Assembly: GCA_016721085.1 (NCBI GenBank)
Contig: JADKJI010000005.1
Location: 248,001-312,000 of the forward strand
DNA from: Chitinophagaceae bacterium
Lineage (GTDB): Bacteria > Bacteroidota > Bacteroidia > Chitinophagales > Chitinophagaceae
Length of the DNA: 64,000 bases
Reading direction: 5' to 3'
The position numbers were made by a program, and so were the translations under genes. Numbering within the stretch: the first letter of the stretch is position 1; the number at the start of each line of letters is the position of its first letter. The notes beneath the pieces were generated by a model. It saw only the letters and a program-made list of their open reading frames with translations, did no database searches and was not told the DNA's origin. Positions 1 to 7,416 of this stretch are shown here, piece by piece.

Positions 1-986
1 ATTCATTGATCTATTATCGCCAGACCAATCTCGGTCTTGTGAATGGTGTGAACCAATCCAACAAACTCTACGAAGGTAAATTGTACTCAAACCTATTCCA
101 GGGAACTATCAAATACCCTATCGATCGCGTAAGAAGCGTTCGTTTATCAGCAGGACTTCGTATGGATAAGGTGGCAGTGCGTGCGAGTGATTTCGATTCC
201 AGTGCGTTGAAATCACCTGACCTTAACAAACAGACATTCGCTCTTTCCAAGCTGGAATATATATACGATAACACCATCATGAAGACCACCAATATCATGA
301 ATGGACTTCGTTATAAATTATATGCCGACCTGATGTCGTTGGTATCCGATCCAAAAGATGGCAGTACTGCCAATAAAGGTCGTTTATCTTTCAACTTCGG
401 TGGCGACCTTCGTTACTACTACCCTATCTACCGCAATTTCATTTGGGCGGGAAGGGCAGCAGCCGATTTCAGCTGGGGTGATCAAAAAATCATCTACTAT
501 CTCGGTGGTGTAGATGGATGGATGTTCCCTAAATATAACAGGGAGCCTATTCCACAAGACCAGAGCTATGCATACCAATCACTGGCTGTGAACATGCGTG
601 GTTTCCGTCAGAACATCGCCAATGGTAACAATGCCATTGTGATGAACAGTGAATTCCGTTTACCGGTATTCAGCACCTTACTTAACAAACCAATCAACAA
701 CGCCTTCCTCCGCAATTTCCAATTGACACAATTCATCGATCTGGGTTCTGCATGGAATGGTTCTTATAACAAGATCAAACGTCCTGAACTCATCTATCCA
801 AACCAGGATGGAACCGTTCAAGTACTGACTAAGGCAGGTGGTATCGGTCCATTTGTGGGAGGTTATGGTTTCGGTGCTCGCAGTACCTTACTCGGATACT
901 TTATGCGTTTGGATTGTGCCTGGGAAATGAATAGTTTCTTTAAGGGGAAGAGTATTTGGTATTTCGCGATGGGGATAGACTTTTAA
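1..986 (+). CDS. Omp85/BamA-type outer membrane protein, C-terminal part (partial)
   Basis: This gene runs in from the left edge, so its true start is outside the window and the frame is open from base 3. The visible 327 or so residues have the alternating pattern of an outer-membrane beta barrel and end in Phe (GIDF), the usual last residue of such barrels. Around nt 591 there is an NMRGFRQN segment followed by NSEFRLPVF and FIDLGSAWNG, the arrangement seen in the barrel of BamA/TamA surface antigens (RGF loop, N-x-E-x-R-x-P strand, D-x-G-x-A-W strand). The family inserts proteins or lipids into the outer membrane; which substrate applies here cannot be told without the N-terminal POTRA region. 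Confidence 0.8.
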   Translation, partial: SLIYYRQTNLGLVNGVNQSNKLYEGKLYSNLFQGTIKYPIDRVRSVRLSAGLRMDKVAVRASDFDSSALKSPDLNKQTFALSKLEYIYDNTIMKTTNIMNGLRYKLYADLMSLVSDPKDGSTANKGRLSFNFGGDLRYYYPIYRNFIWAGRAAADFSWGDQKIIYYLGGVDGWMFPKYNREPIPQDQSYAYQSLAVNMRGFRQNIANGNNAIVMNSEFRLPVFSTLLNKPINNAFLRNFQLTQFIDLGSAWNGSYNKIKRPELIYPNQDGTVQVLTKAGGIGPFVGGYGFGARSTLLGYFMRLDCAWEMNSFFKGKSIWYFAMGIDF

Positions 987-1322
987 TAAAGTCAAAAGTA
1001 AAAATTTAAAAGTCAAAACTGGAGCTTGTCTTTGGTTTTGGCTTTTCTTTTTTCACGCAAAGCCGCAAAGGGTTAATTTTTCTTTCATTAATTTTCCTTA
1101 TTGTTTTAAGGCGCAAGGAGGAATACAATAACCGCGGAGACGCAGAGACGCGGAGAGGCATTCCCTGCGTCTCCGCGTCTCTGCGGTAAAATGTATTTGT
1201 ATTCCCTTGCGCCTTAATACAATAAGGAAATTTCACAATAGAGAAATCAAATCATTGCGCCTTTGCGTGAAAAAACTTCCGATAATCAGACTCTCATTTT
1301 TGACTTTTAACTTTTTAATTCT
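987..1322. repeat. Nested inverted repeat between convergent genes
   Basis: The gap between two convergent genes folds on itself at several levels. From outside in: AAAGTCAAAAGT words (from 989) against TTTTTGACTTTTAACTTTTT (from 1298); TCACGCAAAG (1053) against CTTTGCGTGA (1261); TTCCTTATTG (1094) against CAATAAGGAA (1220); TTAAGGCGCAA (1106) against TTGCGCCTTAA (1207); GCAGAGACGCGGAG (1142-1155) against CTCCGCGTCTCTGC (1171-1184). The outermost right arm covers the last codons of the DUF1361 gene. No protein is encoded here. It could act as a two-way terminator or be a non-autonomous repeat. Confidence 0.8.
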
Positions 1323-1981
1323 ACCTTTCTCAACATCGCATACACAATCGTCATAAACACCGAAAAACACCCCACCATCCCCCATGCAAAATGATGCTGC
1401 AAAGGATGAATTACCATTAAAACAATATCACGGAAAAGCTGAAATGGATTGGTTATTATATCCCAACTATTGAAGCGTAGGTAACGACCAATATACACAC
1501 CCAACGCATTGAGGAACATGATGGGATATACGAAAAAGATAGTGGTCTTATCCCCTGCTTCCAGTCTCAGAATCTTTTCCATATGTCCTACTGATAAGAT
1601 ACCCAGTAACATACCATTCCATGCAAAGGACAATATCAATATTAACTCAAACCAAGAGGGTAACTGAGGGAATGAACCGAGATGGAAGAGGTCGGTGAGG
1701 ATATAAAAAGTATTGGGAATAAAAGCTATCCATAACAAAAGGGTGGGTATGAATAGTTTCCGGTTTTCAATCCAGTCGGGTCGTTGTAATAACCATAAGC
1801 TAATGCCATAAGGAATGCAGGCTAAAAACATATTCCATATCAGGAAGAAAAACAAGAGATGCCCTGTATAGATATATGTGGCAATTACCAGGCTGATGCT
1901 GAATAAAACTGACAGCACCATTAATCTGTCGATGGCGGTTCGTAAAAAGAATATACGGTCTAATGAAAATGTCTTACCCAT
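1307..1981 (-). CDS. DUF1361 family membrane protein
   Basis: A 224-residue inner-membrane protein with about six or seven hydrophobic segments. The loop IWNMFLACIPYGISLWL (about residue 48), the segment PNTFYILTDLFHL (about 89) and the late motif GRYLRFNSWDI (about 164) are what I associate with DUF1361, a family of unknown function in Bacteroidetes and Firmicutes. It is the last gene of a leftward series that begins with a DUF4173 protein, and is 7 bases from the diacylglycerol kinase stop. Function beyond membrane localisation is unknown. Confidence 0.8.
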   Translation of the reverse strand: MGKTFSLDRIFFLRTAIDRLMVLSVLFSISLVIATYIYTGHLLFFFLIWNMFLACIPYGISLWLLQRPDWIENRKLFIPTLLLWIAFIPNTFYILTDLFHLGSFPQLPSWFELILILSFAWNGMLLGILSVGHMEKILRLEAGDKTTIFFVYPIMFLNALGVYIGRYLRFNSWDIITNPFQLFRDIVLMVIHPLQHHFAWGMVGCFSVFMTIVYAMLRKVELKS

Positions 1982-1988
1982 TTGTTTA

Positions 1989-2357
1989 TTAATATATGTG
2001 AGGAATAAAAATCAGCAGTCCGGTAATCAATGCCACCGCAGCTGCTACTAATACGGCACCCGCCGCTACATCCTTTATGAATTTCACTTGCGGGTGCTGT
2101 CCAGGTGAAATGAAATCCAGAATGGCTTCTATACAGGTATTGAACATTTCAGCTATCCAAACCAATCCGATTACAATACTGATGGCTATCCATTCCATCT
2201 TACTTATTGCTAATAAAAAGCCAAGCGTGATGGCAACTACTGATGCCATAAGATGCAACCAGGCGTTATGCTCTTTCTGCAGAAAGGCCACGAAACCTTG
2301 TGAAGCAAATGAGAAACTCTTTATCCTTTTTGAAAAAGAAAACGGTTCATTCTTCAT
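1989..2357 (-). CDS. Diacylglycerol kinase family protein (DgkA-like)
   Basis: This small membrane kinase of 122 residues should phosphorylate diacylglycerol or undecaprenol at the inner membrane. The family signature is clear: EHNAWLHL near residue 28, then three hydrophobic helices, AEMFNTCIEAILDF (E-x-x-N-T-x-I-E) around residues 67-80 and KDVAAGAVL near 93. I chose the ATG at 2357 (MKNEPFSFSKR) rather than an upstream alternative, because it overlaps the preceding stop by only 11 bases, as expected for coupled translation. Length and topology match DgkA/undecaprenol kinase; the substrate cannot be decided from sequence. Confidence 0.9.
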   Translation of the reverse strand: MKNEPFSFSKRIKSFSFASQGFVAFLQKEHNAWLHLMASVVAITLGFLLAISKMEWIAISIVIGLVWIAEMFNTCIEAILDFISPGQHPQVKFIKDVAAGAVLVAAAVALITGLLIFIPHIY

Positions 2358-2583
2358 AAATAGCTTTTTTACTTGTTTTATCCGCAATCCACTTCCACCA
2401 AAACCCTACGCAGGTAAAATATACGAAAAAGTTCAGCAGGGTATCGCTTATAGAATGAGATTGGCTATCAATAGCAACAAAGAAAACAATATTCATAGCT
2501 ACTGCCAGCAGACTTATCAGCAATCCCATTACATGAACAGGCAGGTATAACCAGCCTAATCGCTTAAACCAAATTGCTTGCAT
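2347..2583 (-). CDS. Small membrane protein of unknown function
   Basis: A 78-residue protein with two predicted transmembrane helices (LPVHVMGLLISLLAVAMNIV and the LLNFFVYFTCVGFWW stretch) and a charged C-terminus. The ATG at 2583 is preferred over a TTG eight codons upstream. It overlaps the upstream gene by 20 bases and the downstream kinase by 11 bases, so it lies inside a tightly packed leftward operon. I do not recognise a family. Confidence 0.7.
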   Translation of the reverse strand: MQAIWFKRLGWLYLPVHVMGLLISLLAVAMNIVFFVAIDSQSHSISDTLLNFFVYFTCVGFWWKWIADKTSKKAIYEE

Positions 2584-2989
2584 TTGTTTCAATTTTATAG
2601 TTATCAAGTGATTTACTTACAGACAATGTGGCGAGCAAAACCGACAATAGCGAGCCGATAATTATGCTGCTGCCAAAATCTTCTTGTATACTAATACCAA
2701 ATACAATCCCAAAAGCCATTAAGAAAAGGAATGCTATTAACATTAAAAAGAAAGCTAACCATGCTTTAGAAGCCAAAGTAGTATAAGGCAATCTGATGGA
2801 TGCTTTAACTGCAGGTGTAATAATGGTTAACAAAGGGGCTGTTAATATAAATCCTAAAATGATTACAACTATTCCAACTAAAAAAGCAGCTGGTCCATCT
2901 GTAATGGATAAAATAAATGAAGTAATAAATCCATTGAGCATTATAGACTTGATCCAAATGGCCAGAGCTATTGAGAATTGTCTTGACAT
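2564..2989 (-). CDS. Hypothetical four-helix membrane protein
   Basis: A 141-residue protein with about four hydrophobic helices (around residues 8-30, 33-58, 74-100 and 108-125). No catalytic motif is visible. It starts 4 bases after the DUF4173 stop and overlaps the next small membrane gene, so it is probably co-expressed with them. I do not recognise its family. Confidence 0.7.
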   Translation of the reverse strand: MSRQFSIALAIWIKSIMLNGFITSFILSITDGPAAFLVGIVVIILGFILTAPLLTIITPAVKASIRLPYTTLASKAWLAFFLMLIAFLFLMAFGIVFGISIQEDFGSSIIIGSLLSVLLATLSVSKSLDNYKIETNASNLV

Positions 2990-2993
2990 AGTT

Positions 2994-4559
2994 TTACTTT
3001 TTTACTGTTTGACTCGAGAAATAATCCTTTACCTGCTTATCAGATAGATTCCATGAAAGCCAGGAATAGGCTTGCTGTTGTTCCATGAATTGTTTGATCC
3101 GTAAATCGATTGTTTGATCGATATCATTCCTGTAAGGCCACTTAAATCCCTGCTTTTCTCTCAATGTATTATGCTCTTTTAATAGTGCCCTGTTCTGATC
3201 TAATATATCCAGCGCTTCATCCGATAGTGTGACCATATAATCAACCGGTATTACAATATTAATATGCTGGGAAATATTGTATGTAGCTATCAGCCTATCC
3301 CATTTGATAGTGCTGGCCACCACCAGTAAAACTATTACAGCCCATGCATTCACACGTATTAGAAAATAGTTAGTCCTCTTTTTATATATCTTCCAGAAAA
3401 CGGTTATCAGACCCACAAGCACCAGTACCAGATAGAAAATAACTCCAATTCTTTTATACGCCAATCCACTTTCATGGATATAATAATAATCGCGCAGGAA
3501 AACTGAAATTACCAATATGCCATTTTGGAAAATCCAGGCATACGCAGCTCTCTTCAACCATTTATTGTTTTGATAAAAATTCAGATTCCCTCTGAAGACT
3601 AGTAACAATACCACTATAGCGAGTAAAATAGAAAAAATCAATAAACCGGTTCCTTCATGAATCATCTCATAGAGATTCACTTTGTCGCCAAAACGATATC
3701 CAAACCATATATAGGAGATATCGATACTGTTCACTACAAATAATAAAATATTCAGGAATACAAGACTTAAAATACCAACGGTGTTTATATTCTTTAAAGC
3801 CATTATTCCAGATGCGAATTTCCCTAGTAAACCAATAAGCATCTGATAGATAGTGCCTTGTTTACGATCACGCAGAGTAATTCTTTTCCTGCTTAAAATA
3901 TCGGTAAGTTTTGCCTCCGATTTTGAAAACACCCCAAGCTTGCTCTTTAATAAAAGGACAGTTGATAAAAATAATCCCAGTATCAGCATACCAGCCCTAT
4001 CCCATGAAACAAAATCAAAGAAGTTGAAGAAAAGGCTGGTCAATTTATCAATGATCTTTTCCGAAAAGTCTGCAAAAACGTTATTGGAACCGACATACAA
4101 AAGGAAGAAAATAAATAACAAGCCTAATGGGATGATCAGAAAACGAATCCATTTGCCAATTCCTCTCGATGGACGTTCAGCCTTACTCGGTTTTTGAAGG
4201 GTCTCAAAAATATTAGGTATTGAGAAAACCATATTCTCGAAAATACTCACTGCCGCAAACCACGCTGATCGATGTAAATACTGGACAAAGGCGACTAACA
4301 ATAATAAGGTTATGCTGAAAGCGATCATACTGATCACAGTATTCTGTATCAATACCATTGCCAGGCAGATGAGGTGGCCTGCAAGCAGCCACCTCACTGT
4401 AGAAACAGGCCTGGCTTCAGGGTATAAAGAAAAAAGGGCGGTCAACAGAAAGGCATCATAGAATAATGTATTCACTCCCATTTTCTCTTGCCAGAAAAGA
4501 AGGTTGAATAAGAATGCCCCAATCAGTACCGTATAGAATTTTACGCGATTCGATTTCAT
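2994..4559 (-). CDS. DUF4173 (DUF4153-like) integral membrane protein
   Basis: A 521-residue polytopic protein with roughly eleven hydrophobic segments and a soluble C-terminal tail of about 100 residues. The section LKRAAYAWIFQNGILVIS followed by RDYYYIHESGLAYKRIGV (about residues 335-378) and the preceding VFRGNLNF resemble the conserved core of DUF4173. The function of the family is unknown. It is the first gene of the leftward membrane-protein cluster. Its 5' end (the antisense of ATTCGATTTCATATAGTG) is partly duplicated at 4732-4768, as described for the upstream intergenic DNA. Confidence 0.8.
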   Translation of the reverse strand: MKSNRVKFYTVLIGAFLFNLLFWQEKMGVNTLFYDAFLLTALFSLYPEARPVSTVRWLLAGHLICLAMVLIQNTVISMIAFSITLLLLVAFVQYLHRSAWFAAVSIFENMVFSIPNIFETLQKPSKAERPSRGIGKWIRFLIIPLGLLFIFFLLYVGSNNVFADFSEKIIDKLTSLFFNFFDFVSWDRAGMLILGLFLSTVLLLKSKLGVFSKSEAKLTDILSRKRITLRDRKQGTIYQMLIGLLGKFASGIMALKNINTVGILSLVFLNILLFVVNSIDISYIWFGYRFGDKVNLYEMIHEGTGLLIFSILLAIVVLLLVFRGNLNFYQNNKWLKRAAYAWIFQNGILVISVFLRDYYYIHESGLAYKRIGVIFYLVLVLVGLITVFWKIYKKRTNYFLIRVNAWAVIVLLVVASTIKWDRLIATYNISQHINIVIPVDYMVTLSDEALDILDQNRALLKEHNTLREKQGFKWPYRNDIDQTIDLRIKQFMEQQQAYSWLSWNLSDKQVKDYFSSQTVKK

Positions 4560-4768
4560 ATAGTGTTGTTTCAGTTAATTTTCGATTTTTGAAAATCCTG
4601 TGCATCCCAATCATCCTTTCACATCAAGGTCCTGTATTGGTCGCGCAGAGATGTATTCCCCGCGTCTCTGCGTCTCTGCGGTAAAATGTATTTCTATTCT
4701 TCTCATCTAAACAAAAGCCACTCAAAAAGAAATTCGATTTCATATAGTGTGTTTTCAGTTTTTGAAAA
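4548..4768. repeat. Repeat module bracketed by a direct duplication of a gene start
   Basis: The sequence ATTCGATTTCATATAGTG followed by TGTTTCAG and TTTTTGAAAA occurs at 4548-4596, covering the DUF4173 start codon, and again at 4732-4768. Between the copies sit an E-family word (ATCCTTTCACATCAAGGTCC, from 4612) and an A-family word (GCGTCTCTGCGTCTCTGCGG, from 4662, followed by TAAAATGTATTT). The whole gap between DUF4173 and the radical SAM gene (4560-4894) has no convincing gene: the leftward frame across it is built from the repeats. The arrangement suggests insertion with duplication of its target. Confidence 0.65.
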
Positions 4769-4894
4769 CAACTACCGGGAAGCCCGTTTTCATTTACTTC
4801 CAACGGCAGTTGTTTCTCTCTTTTGTGGTTCCTTCCGGAAAGGAAGGCTGACAGGTTAGCACAGGCCCGATATAACTTAATTGTCCAATTCCGC

Positions 4895-6301
4895 TCAGGC
4901 AATAGCAGGAAAAGGGGATACAGATTCATTGCTCTTCGGGTCTTTCTTCACTTTCGACAGGATGGATTCTAATAAAGGAAGCATGGCATTCAAACCCTTT
5001 GTCTTTATCATGAAATTCCATAATGGCTCAAATTTTTTCCAACCACCTGCATAACAGAAATGCTTAATCGCATGTTTCAGGCTATCGTGTTGTATACTCG
5101 CCAGATACACATTCTTCCAGGAATAGAAATCAGTATAGGCTTTGTCATATCCTTTCTTTAATGCTTCGGCAGATAACCCTTTGGTCTTATACACTACTTG
5201 TCTTGTATCATACTTATCCCATTCATGATGCAGTATCCGGTCCTCTCTTTCCATATCCTTGAACAATCGCGTTCCCGGATAAGGAGTAAGAATATGATAG
5301 GTGCAGGTGGTCAAAGCTTGCTTTACCGCCCATTCCACCGTTCTGTCAAACACCGTTTCATCATCATCATCCAATCCAAAAACAAAACTGCCATTGATCA
5401 TGATGCCGAGATCATGCAGCCTTTTAATGGCAGCATTATAATCACGACCGAGATTTTGGGTCTTATTACTTTGTGATAGATTATTGGAATTGAGTGTTTC
5501 GAAGCCAATGAATACACTTCTCATTCCTGCCGCTGCTGCTTTTTCAATCAGGTCGCCTCTTAATATCGCATCCACAGTACTTGCACCCTGAAATACCCGG
5601 TTCATTCCTTTCATTCCATCAAATAATGCAGTAGCAAATCGGTTATTACCCAGCAAGTGATCGTCGAGAAAATAAAGATGTCGTCCTGGTAAGCGATCTA
5701 TCTCAGCCAATGCCGCGTCTACTTTCTGGGTGTAGAAAGATTTTCCTCCTTCAAAAAAGGCGTCTTTATAACAGAAGTCGCAATGGTGCGGACAACCTCT
5801 TGAAACAACGATTGAATTAGGTACGAGGTAATGTGATCTTTTTATTAAATCCCTTCTAACAGGAGGAATGGCATCAAGAGTTCTTTCCTGATTACGATAT
5901 ATTTTCTTTGGTTCTTTCTTCCTGAAATCTTTTAGGAATTGGGGGAAGCTATCTTCTCCCGGACCAATGAAAATGCTATCGGCATGTGGCATGGCTTCAT
6001 CGGGCAAGGAAGTAACATGCAATCCACCCAAGCATACATAACATCCCTTCGCCCTGTAGGCATCCGCAATGGCATAAGCTCGGAAGGCATTCGTGATATA
6101 GACTTGTATCAAAACCAGATCAGGATGATCATCCGTATTTAAGACTTCTACATGTTCGTCTTGCAAGTCAATCTCATCATCGGGAGAACAATAGGCTGCA
6201 AGGGTGGCGAGTCCTAATGGCGGAAACAATGAATATTTTATAGGCCGCCAGTAAGGGCTTTTTGCTTCAGTAAGAGCTGGCAGTATCATTTTAATTTTCA
6301 T
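4895..6301 (-). CDS. B12-binding domain radical SAM protein
   Basis: A 468-residue enzyme with an N-terminal cobalamin-binding Rossmann-like domain (residues 1-130; LGGLHVTSLP and IGPGEDSFPQF match the family's GG-H and GE-D/E loops) and a radical SAM domain starting at 160. The cluster cysteines are C170, C174 and C177 in SRGCPHHCDFC, and GFETLN lies further on as in many MiaB/BchE-like relatives. Such enzymes use SAM and a [4Fe-4S] cluster for methylations or cyclisations; the substrate is unknown. The ATG at 6301 is chosen over an upstream start because it restores the family N-terminus and leaves the palindromic operator at 6320-6336 upstream. It probably belongs with the regulator just upstream. 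Confidence 0.85.
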   Translation of the reverse strand: MKIKMILPALTEAKSPYWRPIKYSLFPPLGLATLAAYCSPDDEIDLQDEHVEVLNTDDHPDLVLIQVYITNAFRAYAIADAYRAKGCYVCLGGLHVTSLPDEAMPHADSIFIGPGEDSFPQFLKDFRKKEPKKIYRNQERTLDAIPPVRRDLIKRSHYLVPNSIVVSRGCPHHCDFCYKDAFFEGGKSFYTQKVDAALAEIDRLPGRHLYFLDDHLLGNNRFATALFDGMKGMNRVFQGASTVDAILRGDLIEKAAAAGMRSVFIGFETLNSNNLSQSNKTQNLGRDYNAAIKRLHDLGIMINGSFVFGLDDDDETVFDRTVEWAVKQALTTCTYHILTPYPGTRLFKDMEREDRILHHEWDKYDTRQVVYKTKGLSAEALKKGYDKAYTDFYSWKNVYLASIQHDSLKHAIKHFCYAGGWKKFEPLWNFMIKTKGLNAMLPLLESILSKVKKDPKSNESVSPFPAIA

Positions 6302-6319
6302 GTTTCTTTTTTTAAAAGC

Positions 6320-6336
6320 ACTTTGAATTACAAAGT
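6320..6336. promoter_or_regulatory. Inverted-repeat operator, copy 1 (ACTTTG-N5-CAAAGT)
   Basis: A perfect inverted repeat ACTTTG-AATTA-CAAAGT lies 18 bases before the radical SAM start codon. The same arms and spacing occur at 7306-7322 before the gene upstream of the winged-helix regulator. Two identical sites around one small regulator gene suggest that it binds both. This is inference from position and symmetry. Confidence 0.6.
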
Positions 6337-6352
6337 ACAGGGACAAAAAAAA

Positions 6353-6652
6353 TTATTTAACGCCTTTGATCATGTTTTCCAATGCTTCGATATGTTCCTT
6401 GAAGGCCTTCTCTCCTGCTTTTGTGATAGAATAGGTGGTATTTGTTTTTCTTCCGATGAATCCTTTGTGCACTTTAATGAACCCGTTCTCTTCCAGGTTT
6501 ATGAGATGGGAGGCGAGGTTACCATCTGTCACTTCCATCAATTGCTTGAGGTCGTTAAAGCTGATTTCCTCGTTCACCATAAGGATGCTCATGACACCCA
6601 GCCGGATACGGCTGTCAAAAATTTTATTCAGATTTCCAATGGGGTTCTTCAT
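6353..6652 (-). CDS. Winged-helix transcriptional regulator (HTH_34/ArsR-like)
   Basis: A 99-residue DNA-binding protein. It begins IFDSRIRLGVMSIL, the opening helix of the winged-helix HTH_34 family, followed by ISFNDLKQLMEVTDGNLASHLINLEENGFIKV (recognition helix about residues 40-60) and a wing GRKTNTTYSITKAGEKAF. There is no effector domain, so it probably dimerises and senses through its partner or by amount. It starts 16 bases after the upstream membrane gene, and two palindromes, before that gene and after its own stop, are its likely operators. In other Bacteroidetes such regulators commonly sit beside a small multi-helix membrane protein, as here. Confidence 0.85.
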   Translation of the reverse strand: MKNPIGNLNKIFDSRIRLGVMSILMVNEEISFNDLKQLMEVTDGNLASHLINLEENGFIKVHKGFIGRKTNTTYSITKAGEKAFKEHIEALENMIKGVK

Positions 6653-6668
6653 GTTGTCTGATTAATAC

Positions 6669-7298
6669 TCAACGTTCATATTTCCACCACATCCACACAC
6701 CATAAATGATATGCAATACCCCAAAACCAAGGGCCCAGAAATGTAATCCATACGATTCGTACCACAAATTCAATATCCCAAGAATTAATTGTCCATAACC
6801 CAGAAAACGGATCTCACCCAATGTGTACTTGCTGGCATTCAGTAATGCGATACCATAGAATATGAGGCAACCAGGGGCTATCAACTGGTATTGCTCCAGC
6901 TCAATCATCCTCAAAAGCATGAAGGCGCCTGCTATCAGGGGTATCATCACACTCCACATCAGCCTTTTCACCGTCGCGTCCCAGATAGGCACTTTATTTT
7001 TCTTACTTCTTCTATATGTAAAGATGAATGCCAGCGTAAAAGCTGCTACAAATGTAAGACCTGCGATGGTGAATAATTCCAGTTTCAGGGCTTCGGCACC
7101 ATCCCCTGTGAGTTTTGAGAACAGGCAATCGCCTATTTCCCAACAATGGATGCGGATGCTGGTGATATAGGCCGCCACCAGGGCACAGCTACCGGCCATG
7201 ATACCACTCCACCCGCTTAATGAGATAAACCGGGAGGACCGTTCCATCATTTTCTTTATATCCTGCAGCGCTTCGAAAGGAGCATTGGTTTCTTGCAT
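6669..7298 (-). CDS. Membrane protein paired with winged-helix regulator
   Basis: A 209-residue protein with a short cytosolic start (about 30 residues) and six hydrophobic segments, ending GVLHIIYGVWMWWKYER. The start at 7298 (MQETNAPFEALQDI) is preferred because the promoter and operator lie directly before it. No enzyme motif is visible. It forms an operon with the HTH_34 regulator and perhaps the radical SAM gene. Function unknown. Confidence 0.75.
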   Translation of the reverse strand: MQETNAPFEALQDIKKMMERSSRFISLSGWSGIMAGSCALVAAYITSIRIHCWEIGDCLFSKLTGDGAEALKLELFTIAGLTFVAAFTLAFIFTYRRSKKNKVPIWDATVKRLMWSVMIPLIAGAFMLLRMIELEQYQLIAPGCLIFYGIALLNASKYTLGEIRFLGYGQLILGILNLWYESYGLHFWALGFGVLHIIYGVWMWWKYER

Positions 7299-7305
7299 AA
7301 AAAGC

Positions 7306-7348
7306 ACTTTGAAATACAAAGTAATTAGATGCCGGCCATATTTCCAAA
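7306..7348 (-). promoter_or_regulatory. Promoter with overlapping operator, copy 2
   Basis: On the minus strand, TTTG (7348-7345) is followed after 20 bases by TTACTTTG (7324-7317), a 7/8 match to the Bacteroidetes -7 element TAnnTTTG at the expected spacing from the -33 element. The -7 element overlaps the left arm of a perfect inverted repeat ACTTTG-AAATA-CAAAGT (7306-7322), which ends 7 bases before the start codon at 7298. Binding there would block transcription, so autorepression by the winged-helix protein is the simplest reading. Confidence 0.6.
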
Positions 7349-7416
7349 TTTTTCTGGCACGATTTCCGCCCGTATAATTTTACCAACCCTTTTAACAAGT
7401 CATATCGTACTTTTGA

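Noticed and set aside
1006..1236. Leftward 76-residue frame
   Set aside because: It is made from A-family repeat words, with no composition or motif of a protein.
2077..2550. Rightward 157-residue frame
   Set aside because: Antisense shadow of the diacylglycerol kinase and the small membrane gene.
4624..4929. Leftward 101-residue frame
   Set aside because: It crosses the repeat module and the duplicated gene start; low-complexity translation.
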